Below are positions 25,647-34,141 of a DNA stretch of 64,000 bases, one piece after another. The stretch comes from Deltaproteobacteria bacterium (GTDB lineage Bacteria; Desulfobacterota; Binatia; Binatales; Binataceae). The stretch spans positions 43,783 through 107,782 of the forward strand of contig JAKBMB010000013.1 of assembly GCA_021831785.1 (NCBI GenBank), in the 5' to 3' direction. Within the stretch, counting starts at the first letter, position 1, and each line of letters opens with the position of its first letter. The notes beneath the pieces were generated by a model. That model made no database searches and was not told the origin of the DNA. It saw only the letters and a program-made list of their open reading frames with translations. Position numbers and translations under genes: made by a program.

Positions 25647-26132
25647 TCAGCGCGACTGGCGCATTTGCGCGGCGGCGGCCTTCACCGCATCGACGATCCC
25701 CTGGTAGCCCGTGCAGCGACATAGCACGGCGGATAGGCCGGCGCGAATCTCGTCTTCGGTAGGCGTGGGATTGACGCGAATCAGGTCGTACGCCGCCATC
25801 AGCATCCCCGGCGTACAAAAACCGCATTGCAGCGCGTGATGTTCCCGGAAGGCCTGTTGCAGCGGATTAAGCGTGCCGTCGGGCGCGGCCAGCCCCTCGA
25901 CGGTGGCGACCTCGGCGCCGTCGGCCTGCACCGCGAGCATCAGGCACGAGCGCACCGCTTCGCCGTTGAGCAGCACGGTGCAGGCGCCGCAGATGCCGTG
26001 TTCGCATCCGATATGCGTGCCGGTGAGTCCGAGGTCCTGGCGCAGGAAATCCGCGAGCAGGCGGCGCGGCTCGACCGCGGCCTGACGAGCCACGCCGTTA
26101 ACCTTAAGACGTACGGTTCTGCGCGCCTCCAT
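25647..26132 (-). CDS. Molybdenum hydroxylase 2Fe-2S subunit (CoxS/CutS-like)
   Basis: This 161-residue small subunit carries both [2Fe-2S] clusters. The plant-type site is GCEHGICGACTVLLNG with its distal cysteine in VRSCLML. The [2Fe-2S]-binding helical domain has QCGFCTPGML and CRCTGYQ. It would pass electrons from the molybdenum site to the flavin subunit. Unusually, it is encoded convergently to coxM/coxL-like genes, 1.2 kb beyond the large subunit, behind an SDR gene. It may still complete that enzyme or belong to another one. Confidence 0.87.
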   Translation of the reverse strand: MEARRTVRLKVNGVARQAAVEPRRLLADFLRQDLGLTGTHIGCEHGICGACTVLLNGEAVRSCLMLAVQADGAEVATVEGLAAPDGTLNPLQQAFREHHALQCGFCTPGMLMAAYDLIRVNPTPTEDEIRAGLSAVLCRCTGYQGIVDAVKAAAAQMRQSR

Positions 26133-26296
26133 CGGCCATCCGCTCCTTGCTTGCTCGGTTGTCTCGCCCTTGGTCTCGCTCTCTTATGAGAGCCTGCCCT
26201 GCGCGGGCTATCGCCGCAAGCTCCTCGACGCGCCTTAGGCCTTGCGGCGAAAAAGGAGACCGGGCTCTCGCGGGTGCAACGTTGTTCACCAGCCAG

Positions 26297-27922
26297 CTAA
26301 CCACGCGCGCGGGACGTGAAATAGCTCTGGTAGCGCTCGCGCAGCGTAAGCTTCGAGAACTTGCCGGTCGAGCTGCGCGGGATCGCGTCGATGAAAACGT
26401 AGTCGTCGGGCAGCCACCACTTGGCGAACTTGTCCGCGATGAACCGCCGTATATCGTCAGCCGTCACCGTCGACCCTTGCTTGGGCACTACGAAGGCCAA
26501 CGGCCGCTCGTCCCATTGCGGATGCGGCGCGGCGATTACCGCCGCCTCGGCAACGTCGGGATGCGCCATGATCGCGTTCTCGAGGTCAACCGAGCTTATC
26601 CATTCGCCGCCGGATTTGATCAAATCCTTACTGCGGTCGGTGATCTTGATGAAACCCTCGCGGTCCACCGTTGCAACGTCGCCCGAGCGCAGCCAGCCGT
26701 CAGCCGTAAATTTTTCCGCATCCGGCGCCATCTTGAAGTAAGACCCGGAGACGTACGGTCCGCGCACCTGGAGCTCGCCGATACTTTGCCCGTCGGGCGC
26801 GACCGGCTTGCCGCCCTCGACCGCGACGCGCGCCTCGACGAAGCCCAATGGATAGCCCTGCTTGGCTCGCAGCCGGTAGCGCTCGTCTTCGGGCAAATCC
26901 TTAAAGTAAGGCTTGAGGATCGCCGCGGTGCCGCAGGACGTCACCTCGGTCATTCCCCAGCTATGGATCACTTCGACGCCCAGCGCGTCGTAGGCGCGAA
27001 GCAGCGATTCGGGCACCGCGGAGCCGGCAATAAGCAGGCGCATCCCGGGCCTAAGCCGCGCCTGCTCGGGAGCGGCCTGGAGCGCTTCGAGCACGCGAAG
27101 CCATACCGTCGGCACGCCCGAGGCAAACGTGACGCCCTCGGCGCGGCAGAGCTCGATGATGCTTTCGGGGTCGGTGTGCGGACCGGCAAAGACGGTCTTG
27201 GCTCCCACCAGCGCGGCGATATACGGCCATACCCACGCCAAGGCGTGAAACATCGGCACGATCGGCAGCCCCACGTCCGAGGGGCGAATCCCGCCGGCAA
27301 GGCAGACGTCGTAGGTATGAATGATCGTCGAGCGATGGGAGTAAACCACGCCTCGCGGCCGGCCGGTCGTGCCCGAGGTGTAGCACATCCCGCTTGGCTG
27401 ATACTCGTCGAGCTGGGGATAGCCGGCCAAGGCGTCCGACCCCTGGGCGAGTAAGTCCTCGTAGTTTTCATAGCCCGCGGGCACCGAGGCGTCTCCCAGC
27501 GCGGCGACGAAAACCCGCTCCAGATTGACCTTGTCTTTGACCTCCTCGAACCTGGGCAGCAGGGCTGAATCCACGATAAGGAAGCGATCTTCGGCGTGAT
27601 TGACGATGTACTCGAGGTCGCCATGATGGAGCCGCGCGTTGAGCGGATGCAGCACGCCGCCGGCCGCGGGAATCCCCAGGTAAGCCTCGAAGTGCGCGTA
27701 ATGGTTCCACATCAGCGTGGCCACCCGGTCGCCGGGCTTCAAGCCCGCGCCGAGCAGCGCCTGACAAAGCGCGCGCGCCCGGGTCGTGAGCCGGCCGAGG
27801 TCGGTGCGATGGAGCGATTTGTCGGGAAGCAGCGACACCACTTCGACCCCGGGGAAGTAGCGATTCGCCCGCTCCAACAGATGCGCGATCGTCAAAGGAT
27901 AATGCATCATCGTGGATTTCAT
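26297..27922 (-). CDS. Acyl-CoA synthetase (AMP-binding, fatty-acid CoA ligase type)
   Basis: This 541-residue ANL-superfamily ligase activates a carboxylic acid as acyl-AMP and then acyl-CoA. The ATG at 27922 is chosen over 27961 because GGAAGGGGGACA precedes it. Motifs are the P-loop-like YTSGTTGRPRGVVYSHR near residue 172, HSWGMTEVTS in the middle, GWLRSGDVATVDREG and DRSKDLIKSGGEWIS, and the C-terminal catalytic lysine in SSTGKFSK. It resembles long/medium-chain ligases of the AlkK group. The upstream position relative to CoxS suggests, but does not prove, co-transcription across 165 bases. Confidence 0.87.
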   Translation of the reverse strand: MKSTMMHYPLTIAHLLERANRYFPGVEVVSLLPDKSLHRTDLGRLTTRARALCQALLGAGLKPGDRVATLMWNHYAHFEAYLGIPAAGGVLHPLNARLHHGDLEYIVNHAEDRFLIVDSALLPRFEEVKDKVNLERVFVAALGDASVPAGYENYEDLLAQGSDALAGYPQLDEYQPSGMCYTSGTTGRPRGVVYSHRSTIIHTYDVCLAGGIRPSDVGLPIVPMFHALAWVWPYIAALVGAKTVFAGPHTDPESIIELCRAEGVTFASGVPTVWLRVLEALQAAPEQARLRPGMRLLIAGSAVPESLLRAYDALGVEVIHSWGMTEVTSCGTAAILKPYFKDLPEDERYRLRAKQGYPLGFVEARVAVEGGKPVAPDGQSIGELQVRGPYVSGSYFKMAPDAEKFTADGWLRSGDVATVDREGFIKITDRSKDLIKSGGEWISSVDLENAIMAHPDVAEAAVIAAPHPQWDERPLAFVVPKQGSTVTADDIRRFIADKFAKWWLPDDYVFIDAIPRSSTGKFSKLTLRERYQSYFTSRARG

Positions 27923-28564
27923 GACACTGTCCCCCTTCCCCAGCGCAGCTTCCCTCGGCATCGCGCGCTTTGCGGAAATCGCGTGCTATTGTAGCGGCTT
28001 TATAATGCGCACCATAGCGAGCGCCGACAAGAGCCTGCGCGTCCGCCCCGGTAGCACGCCCCACCCCGCCGCGTAGTGGCAGTGAATTTTCGAGTCGAAC
28101 GGCGAAAGGTGAGCGCTACCCCGTAGGGACAAGCTTACTGATACGCACGCGATGGGTGTGAGCAGGAGTAGAATCTCCCTCCCAGTACGTTAGAAATTCT
28201 AGCTCACCTTCAGCCACTATGTTTACCATAGCGAAGGACACCAACCCATAGGACGAGCACGCTTAGCTTCGACGGTTTCCTCTCAACACGTTCGGCGCAG
28301 CGGTCTTTGGATAAAAGCTAAAGCAATACTTTAGAAGTATGAGGTGTCGGCAGCAGCCTTGCGCCTCCGCTCGGGCGGGACGCAATCCGCGCGCAGTACG
28401 AAATTTACTCTTGCGAATTGAGTAAGCCTCGTTCGGTTTGACTAAGCGGCGCTAAGTTCCTACTTTTTCCAAGCTTCAAGCCAGGTGATGTGAGCAATTC
28501 GGGGCTGTCCGTGGCGCAAAGCGGACCGCATCCGCAGCGGATGCGCGCTGCCCTGCGCCGGCGC
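27923..28564. other. Chromosome-to-phage-cluster boundary region, no gene seen
   Basis: About 640 bases without a credible gene. The composition is less GC-rich than its surroundings (28100-28480). It separates the acyl-CoA synthetase from the last phage gene, so a cluster end or attachment site could be here. I saw no tRNA and could not define a repeat. Confidence 0.3.
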
Positions 28565-28918
28565 CTAACGCTCGCCCACCGGCGCCGCGGCGACGGAGAG
28601 GACGCGCGGGTCAGCGGCGAGCTCGGTCGAACAAAGCTCGCGCAGGCGATTGTCGTCCTCTTCCAGAATTCGCAGGCGCTCGAGCAGCCGTGCGTAGTTG
28701 GCGGAGTCCAGGCACAGCGCGTAAACGCAATTCTGGGCGTGCGCGGAAACCTCCGGCAGACGAGGTTTTGGAGGAAGCTCGCCCAAAGGCGTGGCGGCGC
28801 GCGCGCATCGCGCAGGCGTCTCGACGTTGATTAGCGCGGGATTGCACGCGCTAAACGCGCACGCCGAGAGCATGAGCAGCGCCGGAAAAGCGCCTACGGG
28901 CAGAGACCCGCGCATCAT
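28565..28918 (-). CDS. Small phage lipoprotein, possible spanin (Rz1-like)
   Basis: This product of about 117 residues starts at the ATG at 28918, overlapping the stop of the upstream gene. It has a short hydrophobic leader with a lipobox-like LSACAFSAC, followed by a Pro-containing segment (ETPARCARAATPLGELPPKPRLP) and a helical charged C-terminus (YARLLERLRILEEDDNRLREL). Position after holin-like and zinc-finger genes at the end of the lysis module, together with the lipoprotein leader, suggests an outer-membrane spanin. The sequence alone does not prove this. Confidence 0.5.
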   Translation of the reverse strand: MMRGSLPVGAFPALLMLSACAFSACNPALINVETPARCARAATPLGELPPKPRLPEVSAHAQNCVYALCLDSANYARLLERLRILEEDDNRLRELCSTELAADPRVLSVAAAPVGER

Positions 28919-29100
28919 CCGCTGGTCTCGTTGTAGAACACCTTGCGCCTTAGCTCGAGCACCTCGTTGGTGAGCGCGATAAAGCGCCCGGTGAGATGCG
29001 GAGCGCACAGATGGTCATGGGAGGGAAGGCCGTCGCCGGTCTCGGCCAGATGACACGGTTGGCCGCACCAGGCGCAGGGTTCACCACAGAGCATAGGCAT
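28915..29100 (-). CDS. Small Cys-rich phage protein
   Basis: The 61-residue product begins MPMLCGEPCAWCGQPC and continues with a second Cys/His set (HDHLCAPHLTG), so a zinc-binding fold is likely. The remainder is helical (ALTNEVLELRRKVF). It starts two bases after the stop of the holin-like gene and overlaps the lipoprotein gene, so it is part of the lysis operon. Function unknown. Confidence 0.5.
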   Translation of the reverse strand: MPMLCGEPCAWCGQPCHLAETGDGLPSHDHLCAPHLTGRFIALTNEVLELRRKVFYNETSG

Positions 29101-29102
29101 GG

Positions 29103-29354
29103 TCAGAACTGTCCTCGCAAAAGTGATTTGGCGCTGTCGCTGTTCGCGGCGCCGGACCGTCGCCCCTCTTCGAGCGCAAGGCGCTGATAGCCCGGCGTCG
29201 GCGCCCGCACGCCGACTAAATATCCCAATACGCCGAGCGCCGCAATCGCATAGGGTTGATACCGATGCGGTAGCTGATAGATCGCGCCGGTGGCAAAAAC
29301 GGCGGCCACCAGCGAGGCCACCGCGTGTTCCAGCCACTGAACTGTACGCTGCAC
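29103..29354 (-). CDS. Holin-like small membrane protein
   Basis: A GTG at 29354 with GGGAGCAGG upstream gives 83 residues. Two membrane segments are visible: HAVASLVAAVFATGAIYQLP and YAIAALGVLGYLVGV. A charged C-terminal tail follows. Size, topology and a place beside the GH108 lysozyme fit a phage holin. Confidence 0.55.
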   Translation of the reverse strand: MQRTVQWLEHAVASLVAAVFATGAIYQLPHRYQPYAIAALGVLGYLVGVRAPTPGYQRLALEEGRRSGAANSDSAKSLLRGQF

Positions 29355-29492
29355 TTTAAGCCTGCTCCCTTGAAAGCCAGACCGCGCGCGCTCAACGCCG
29401 CCCTGCCGCGGTGCCGGCCGGGCTTTCGCACCGCGCGGTAGACGGTTGCTCGGTATCGCGCGCGGCCGCACGTAACCACCTTTTTTACGCGG

Positions 29493-29861
29493 TCAAGCGG
29501 CCGCGCCGGCGCTGCCGGCCGTCGACCCTTGTGCGGCAAGCGCGCTGACCATGTTCAGCACCGCTTGCGCGCCGACCTGCACGCCGATCCCGGGCAGCCC
29601 GGCGACTACCGCCTCCGCGACGGCCGCAATCGCTCCTATCGGATTGGCCGCCAATTGACTCTCGACCTTCGCCAATTCCGCCTTGATCAGCGCCTCGACC
29701 TGGGAGAACACGTCCGTCGCGAAGAACCCCAGGGCATCGCGAAAGTCACTTGACACCGTCGCGCCCAGCTTCGCCAGCATGCTTTGCAGCGGGGGCTCCG
29801 CGTTCGACAAAAACTGGCCGGCGTCGGTAACGACGCCCGCAAACCAACTGCCGATGCTCAT
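29493..29861 (-). CDS. Phage protein of unknown function next to the endolysin
   Basis: The ATG at 29861 follows GGAGGAGGCG and overlaps the lysozyme stop by four bases. The 122 residues are Ala-rich and helical, with SIGSWFAGVVTDAGQFL at the start and a hydrophobic, Gly-containing segment later (PIGAIAAVAEAVVAGLPGIGVQVG). This may interact with membrane. It could be a lysis accessory protein. No family recognised. Confidence 0.5.
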   Translation of the reverse strand: MSIGSWFAGVVTDAGQFLSNAEPPLQSMLAKLGATVSSDFRDALGFFATDVFSQVEALIKAELAKVESQLAANPIGAIAAVAEAVVAGLPGIGVQVGAQAVLNMVSALAAQGSTAGSAGAAA

Positions 29862-30397
29862 ATCGCCTCCTCCGTCCGCTCCACGCGGTCTACGATTCCC
29901 CTGAAAAATGGCCACTCCAGATCGTGCGTGTCCCCCAGATGCATCATCTGCGCCGCTAGAATCAGCGCCGCCAAAGCCGCGCCGCGCCCGTTAAAGCGCA
30001 TGAGCGCGCCGAGCGTGAGCGGTCCCACAATTCCGTCGGGCGCGGCCAACAGCGCCGCCTGGAGCCCGCGCAGCGCGATCTCCCATCCCGAGTTCACCGC
30101 CCACTGAAAGAGCGCTTCGTCCGCGGGCTCGGGGACCATCTCCAACAGCGGCCGCGACGCGCCGCTTTCCCGGTCAAACACCCGCGCCTGGTCCCAGTAC
30201 CAGCGGTAAAAGCCCGCGACCTGCGTCGCCGACAGCGCCGGAAAATCGCCCACCCCGCGGCCGTCCGCCTCGGCGCAATACTGCACAAACGTCTCCCGCG
30301 TAATTCCCGAGACCGTCTCACCCCCCGGGTCGCCCGGGTTATCCGCCGCGCCGCCCTCCAGCTCCAAAACCAGCTTTAGCGCCTGCGCAAATCCCAT
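29858..30397 (-). CDS. Phage endolysin, glycoside hydrolase family 108
   Basis: This 179-residue lysozyme would cleave peptidoglycan glycan strands at the end of the lytic cycle. The GH108 N-terminal motif (LELEGGAADNPGDPGGET then SGITRETF) includes the catalytic glutamate of the ELEGG segment. The C-terminal peptidoglycan-binding-like half contains WAVNSGWEIALRGLQAALL and the DGIVGPLTLGAL box. The length is typical. It stands at the head of the lysis genes. Confidence 0.85.
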   Translation of the reverse strand: MGFAQALKLVLELEGGAADNPGDPGGETVSGITRETFVQYCAEADGRGVGDFPALSATQVAGFYRWYWDQARVFDRESGASRPLLEMVPEPADEALFQWAVNSGWEIALRGLQAALLAAPDGIVGPLTLGALMRFNGRGAALAALILAAQMMHLGDTHDLEWPFFRGIVDRVERTEEAI

Positions 30398-31148
30398 CCG
30401 GTCCGCCCTGCGCGCGTTCCCTTCTTCCGGTTTAATGCGGCGCGCCGTCGAGCTCGCCGCGGCCCATCCGCTGCGGTCCGCCGCCCACCTTTTCGCTGCC
30501 CTAGCCTTGCGCCCGCGGCTTCACCGCCGCTCTTCGGGCCGCAACTACCAGTATAGCGCACGCGCGCCGCCCATTCTATATACTCAGTCGCCCGCCGGTG
30601 AGAAATCCGGCTAGTCACACGACTATATTTTCGACGCCCGGCGAATGAGTATGTTTCCGCTATGATGGGATCATATAAGGCCAAGCCGCGGCGACAAGTT
30701 ACCGTTCAGCGGCATTGGGGCTTTGGCCCTGACACGGCCGGCGCGCGCCGGCCGCCATGCGGCGCGACGCAAGCGAGAAGGCTCGCAGGCGCCGCTGTTA
30801 GCTTTTGCTCGACGGTGCGACGGCGAGAAATCCACCCTTCGCTTAAGCCGGCTTAACCGACCTAGCCTAAGCCCCCAGACCGCCGGCGCGTTGAGCTGCG
30901 GAAACAGGCGTTACACTGCGCATCTCGGGCCGTAACAGCGCCACCTCTTGGCGGAGTACTTGGAACACCAGCGACAGACCTGCTTGGCCAGTCCTCTACG
31001 CACTGCTGCGAGGATCATAGAGGGTCATAAAGGAGGCGGTGGCACGAAAACGGCGCGCGGCGGTGGCGGGGCGCCGCGGCGAGCGCACGAAGGGGCGCCG
31101 CGGCGTATCGCGCCAGGGCGCCCCTGGCCGTTGGCGAGCGCTGCGATG
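30398..31148. other. Gap in the phage cluster, no gene seen
   Basis: About 750 bases without a gene I can support. Frames on both strands are Arg-rich chance frames. The stretch could hold a promoter for the lysis genes or a lost gene. A locally AT-richer patch at 30570-30680 is the most likely control region. Confidence 0.3.
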
Positions 31149-31658
31149 CTACGCGCTCTTCGGGCTCGAGACGGTCACCGGCGGCGTCGTCCCGGCCATC
31201 TTCTCCATGATCTGCGCAAGAGCGGCCGTCATGCTGTTTTGCTGCCCCTGGTCGCTCGACTGATTGGCGGTCAACGAGTTCAGCACCACCGCGAACAGTC
31301 CGGTCCACAGCAGATGGTTCTGCTCCTGATGGCGCAGATACATGTTGTGCGCTTCCTGTTGCTGGCGGATAAGCGCTTCCTGCCGCGAGGCCTCATTGCT
31401 GTCCGCTATCCTGCGGCCGGCCAGCACCGCGCTTACTTGTTCGCCGCGAAACTCGGGCGCGCTGTAGACGCCGCGCGCGCCGACCGAGTCGATCTCCTGG
31501 TACTCGCGCCGAAAGTACGGACCCGAGCCGGTCACCTCGGCCGCCTCCGCCAATTCGGCGCCGCCCGCGATGCTCTTGACCACGGCGGCCAGCCGCGCGA
31601 CCTGCGCCGCCAGCCCTTCCAGTGTTACCGCGCTCGCGCCTCCATTCGTGTCAGCCAT
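31149..31658 (-). CDS. Phage protein of unknown function, coiled and amphipathic
   Basis: The ATG at 31658 has a strong AAGGAGGAAG site and gives 169 residues. The protein starts with a helical LEGLAAQVARLAAVVKSIAGG segment, has Gln/Arg-rich helices in the middle (QEALIRQQQEAHNMYLRHQEQ), and a hydrophobic stretch LLWTGLFAVVLNSL that could be a membrane segment. It lies between fibre-like genes and the lysis module. No family recognised. Confidence 0.5.
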   Translation of the reverse strand: MADTNGGASAVTLEGLAAQVARLAAVVKSIAGGAELAEAAEVTGSGPYFRREYQEIDSVGARGVYSAPEFRGEQVSAVLAGRRIADSNEASRQEALIRQQQEAHNMYLRHQEQNHLLWTGLFAVVLNSLTANQSSDQGQQNSMTAALAQIMEKMAGTTPPVTVSSPKSA

Positions 31659-31845
31659 ATCTACTTCCTCCTTCTTGCTTGTTGAAGCAATGACCATAGT
31701 TGAATTGATTAGAGCCTATCCCATAAACGCTTTTACTTTCTCAGTCATGCTGAGCCAAGCGAAGCATCTACGCGAAGCGATTTGCCTGAAAGGCGACGGC
31801 GCAAGGGCATAGAATCGCTGCGCGCAGAGCCTACGACTCATTTAA

Positions 31846-32000
31846 CTGGGGCGGACCGCCGTGCCCGCCCGGTCGCCGGTGATTCATTGGCCGCGCGGGC
31901 GTGGCGCCCGCGCATCATGGCGGGCACGGCGGTCCGCCCCACTAGAAACATATCGGGCGCAGCCCACGGCAACATGTGGCAGCTTGCCAATTATTCAAGC
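31846..32000. repeat. Second full copy of the MITE-like element, inside the phage cluster
   Basis: The core at 31846-31944 matches 591-690 in the same orientation with a few changes (inner words TGATTCATTGG and GCGCGGGCGTGGCGCCCGCGC are shared). The tail at 31946-32000 (ACATATCGGGCGCAGCC...) matches 541-590 in inverted orientation. The core therefore appears flipped relative to its tail in one of the two copies. Confidence 0.72.
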
Positions 32001-32018
32001 TCTTTGCGGGACGCCATA

Positions 32019-32330
32019 CTAAAGCGATGAGTATACTTGGACCGCCTGCTGGATTGCCTTTAAGAGCTGCCCATCGGCAAATCGCACCCAGAGCTGCAGG
32101 GTCCACAGACCCGGCATCGTGAAGTCGCTGCCGGTCGTCGCGTACTGCGCCATCTCGCCCAGCACCGGATCGTTGACATAGCCGGCGACAAGCTCGAGCG
32201 GCGCCCCACCGCTCGGCGGCATCGCTACGATCGTGAGCGACTCAGCCGCGCTGATATCTACGCCGGGCTGGGTCATTTGGATCAGCTTGCCGACCTCGCC
32301 GGCCACCAAAAATCCGGAGACCACGGCCAT
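32019..32330 (-). CDS. Small phage structural protein, unknown
   Basis: This 103-residue, beta-rich protein (KLIQMTQPGVDISAAESLTIVAMPP; WTLQLWVRFADGQLLKA) resembles small fibre- or tail-associated proteins by composition. Its start overlaps the stop of the small membrane-protein gene. No family recognised. Confidence 0.5.
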   Translation of the reverse strand: MAVVSGFLVAGEVGKLIQMTQPGVDISAAESLTIVAMPPSGGAPLELVAGYVNDPVLGEMAQYATTGSDFTMPGLWTLQLWVRFADGQLLKAIQQAVQVYSSL

Positions 32331-32482
32331 CAGAGGCCACCTCTTGCGGCTGCGACCACGGCGAAAGCGAGCAGCAGGCCCGCGACTACGCCGACCGCCA
32401 TATAGAGCAGCACCTCGGGGAGCTCAGCCCCGCGCCGGGCGGCCGGCATCTCAAAGCGACGCAGCTTAACCAAGCTTCCCAT
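32330..32482 (-). CDS. 50-residue single-span membrane protein
   Basis: An ATG at 32482, three bases after the upstream stop, opens a frame of 50 codons. The product begins MGSLVKLRRFEMPAARRG and has one hydrophobic segment (VLLYMAVGVVAGLLLAFAVV). It ends TGA at 32330, overlapping the next start as TGATG. The tight coupling on both sides supports a real gene. Function unknown; a holin-like or anchor role is possible. Confidence 0.55.
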   Translation of the reverse strand: MGSLVKLRRFEMPAARRGAELPEVLLYMAVGVVAGLLLAFAVVAAARGGL

Positions 32483-32485
32483 AGC

Positions 32486-33439
32486 TCAGCCCGCGCTGGT
32501 ATTGAGCGTGACCGTGACGCTGATCGCGTTGCCCGTGGCTATCGGCTGGAATATCGGCGCGCCCGCGCTGTTGGTGAACTCCACCTCGCCGATCAGGTTG
32601 CCGCTGGAGTAGCTCGCGGCCACCGCACTTTGGTCTTGCAGCGTGCCGCCGCAGATCATGCCGCTGCCGGCAGTGATATTGAAGGTCTGTGCAACGCCGG
32701 CGCGGCTCACCGGGTTCGCGCCGCTCGCAACACCCGGCGTCCAGGCGGGCAGCGCCGAGTTGGAAAAGCCGGTGAAGTAGCCGCCGCGCGTCGCCAGCGT
32801 ATCGGTGATCGCGAAGGCCGGGCCGCAGGTCACGCTCACGCCGCTTACGCCCGCGCCGGCGGCGGCCGCCGTCGAGCCGCCGAGCGTGGTTACCAGGTCG
32901 TAGGAGGTCGAGCTCACCACCGTGCCGACAAAGGCCAGCAGGTTCGCCCCGCCCGCGCCCGCGCCGGGAACGCTCACCGCCTGGCCAACGGCCAGCGCCG
33001 GCGAGGGCGCCGCGCTGAAGGTCAGGTTGTTCGAGCCCGAGGCTATCGAGCCACCGGGGGCCGTCTGCTGCGGACCGAGCAGCCCGATGTAAAGCTGCGC
33101 CGTCGGCGCGCCGGGCGTGAACAGGTTCGCGATCCAGTCGGCACCCTGCGTGGGGATTAGGTTGCCGCAGCAAAACTCATTGAGCAGCGGCCCCCCGGGC
33201 CGCTCGAACACGCGCACGCGCCACGTGGTGGAGCTTCGATGCTCAAGGAACAGCCGGCAGACCGCGCCAAGGTCGCCGAATGCCTCGGCCTTCTGCGCGA
33301 GGCTCGCACATAAGCGCCGCTGCGCGTCAAACCAGCTAATCAAGCGCCGGCGCAGCCAGTCCGAATTGCGCCGATGCGCCCCGGCGCGCGCCTCGGCGAA
33401 AATCTCTTTCAACTCTTCGACGGGTCTCACGTTATGCAT
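32486..33439 (-). CDS. Phage tail-fibre-like structural protein
   Basis: This 317-residue protein starts behind a good site (AGGAGAGG). The first 70 residues are helical and basic. The rest is Gly/Ser/Thr/Ala-rich beta sequence with phrases such as LYIGLLGPQQTAPGGSI and GVAQTFNITAGSGMICGGTL, and ends VEFTNSAGAPIFQPIA...SVTVTLNTSAG. This is the texture of appendage proteins. It lies among other fibre-like genes downstream of the tail tip. Confidence 0.55.
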   Translation of the reverse strand: MHNVRPVEELKEIFAEARAGAHRRNSDWLRRRLISWFDAQRRLCASLAQKAEAFGDLGAVCRLFLEHRSSTTWRVRVFERPGGPLLNEFCCGNLIPTQGADWIANLFTPGAPTAQLYIGLLGPQQTAPGGSIASGSNNLTFSAAPSPALAVGQAVSVPGAGAGGANLLAFVGTVVSSTSYDLVTTLGGSTAAAAGAGVSGVSVTCGPAFAITDTLATRGGYFTGFSNSALPAWTPGVASGANPVSRAGVAQTFNITAGSGMICGGTLQDQSAVAASYSSGNLIGEVEFTNSAGAPIFQPIATGNAISVTVTLNTSAG

Positions 33440-33461
33440 TCGTCCTCTCCTGACGTTTCCG

Positions 33462-33818
33462 TCACATCGGGCTTGCCAGCGTCATGGCGTTGCATAGCGG
33501 CGCCTCGGCCACCAACGCGGCCGCCAGCGGTGCGCTCATCTGCAGCGCGCTCGTCACTGCGCGCCAAAGCGCCGCCGCCGAGATTGCGCCGGATTCCTCA
33601 AGCAGCGCCGCAAGCGCAGCCGCAACGCCCGCATCGATCGCGCCCTCGACGGCTAGCGCGGCGAAGAGGTCCGCCATCGTCTCAGCGGTCATCGACGGAT
33701 ACGCCAGCATCAACGCCGCAAGCGCAGCCGCAACGCCCGCTCCGACGCCGCATGCGGCGCCGAGTGCCGCTCCGAGCCGTATGTCCGGCAGGACGGCCTG
33801 GCGGTAGTAGTAGCTCAT
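33462..33818 (-). CDS. Ala-rich phage protein of unknown function
   Basis: 118 residues. It begins MSYYYRQAVLPDIRLGAALG, then two hydrophobic Ala-rich helices with a short internal repeat (VGAGVAAALAALM and DAGVAAALAALLEE). The nucleotide repeat is seen near 33600-33640 and 33710-33750. The start overlaps the previous stop by one base. Function unknown. Confidence 0.45.
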   Translation of the reverse strand: MSYYYRQAVLPDIRLGAALGAACGVGAGVAAALAALMLAYPSMTAETMADLFAALAVEGAIDAGVAAALAALLEESGAISAAALWRAVTSALQMSAPLAAALVAEAPLCNAMTLASPM

Positions 33819-34141
33819 TAGAGTGTGTCGATCGCCCAGCTAATCATTCGCGGCGTGCCGGCGGCCTGGAGCAGCGTAAATTTAATCGTTGTCGTGTTGG
33901 GAATCGGAACCGAGAGCAGCATTGGCGTATTTTGCGCGCCGCACAAAGTGGCGCGGAAGACCATTACCGGAGCCGCCTCGCCGGCCTCTTCGGTATAGAT
34001 GCGCGCTTCGAGCTGGTCGCCTGGCCAGAGCGGCGAGGCATCAACGAACATCACATAAGTTCCAATCGCCGTCTCGGTGGCCAGTGTCGCCTCAGTGCCG
34101 ACCGTGAGCGCCGTCGAGCCTTTAACTAGTTGTGTTGGCAT
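33818..34141 (-). CDS. Small phage appendage-type protein
   Basis: 107 beta-rich residues (VKGSTALTVGTEATLATETAIG; MVFRATLCGAQNTPMLLSVPIP). It is placed directly after the glycine-rich fibre gene with no gap. Composition fits a tail or fibre component. No family recognised. Confidence 0.5.
   Translation of the reverse strand: MPTQLVKGSTALTVGTEATLATETAIGTYVMFVDASPLWPGDQLEARIYTEEAGEAAPVMVFRATLCGAQNTPMLLSVPIPNTTTIKFTLLQAAGTPRMISWAIDTL

Noticed and set aside
27923..28564. Attachment site at the downstream end of the phage cluster
   Set aside because: No tRNA and no confident direct repeat with the 62.6-64 kb end was found by eye.
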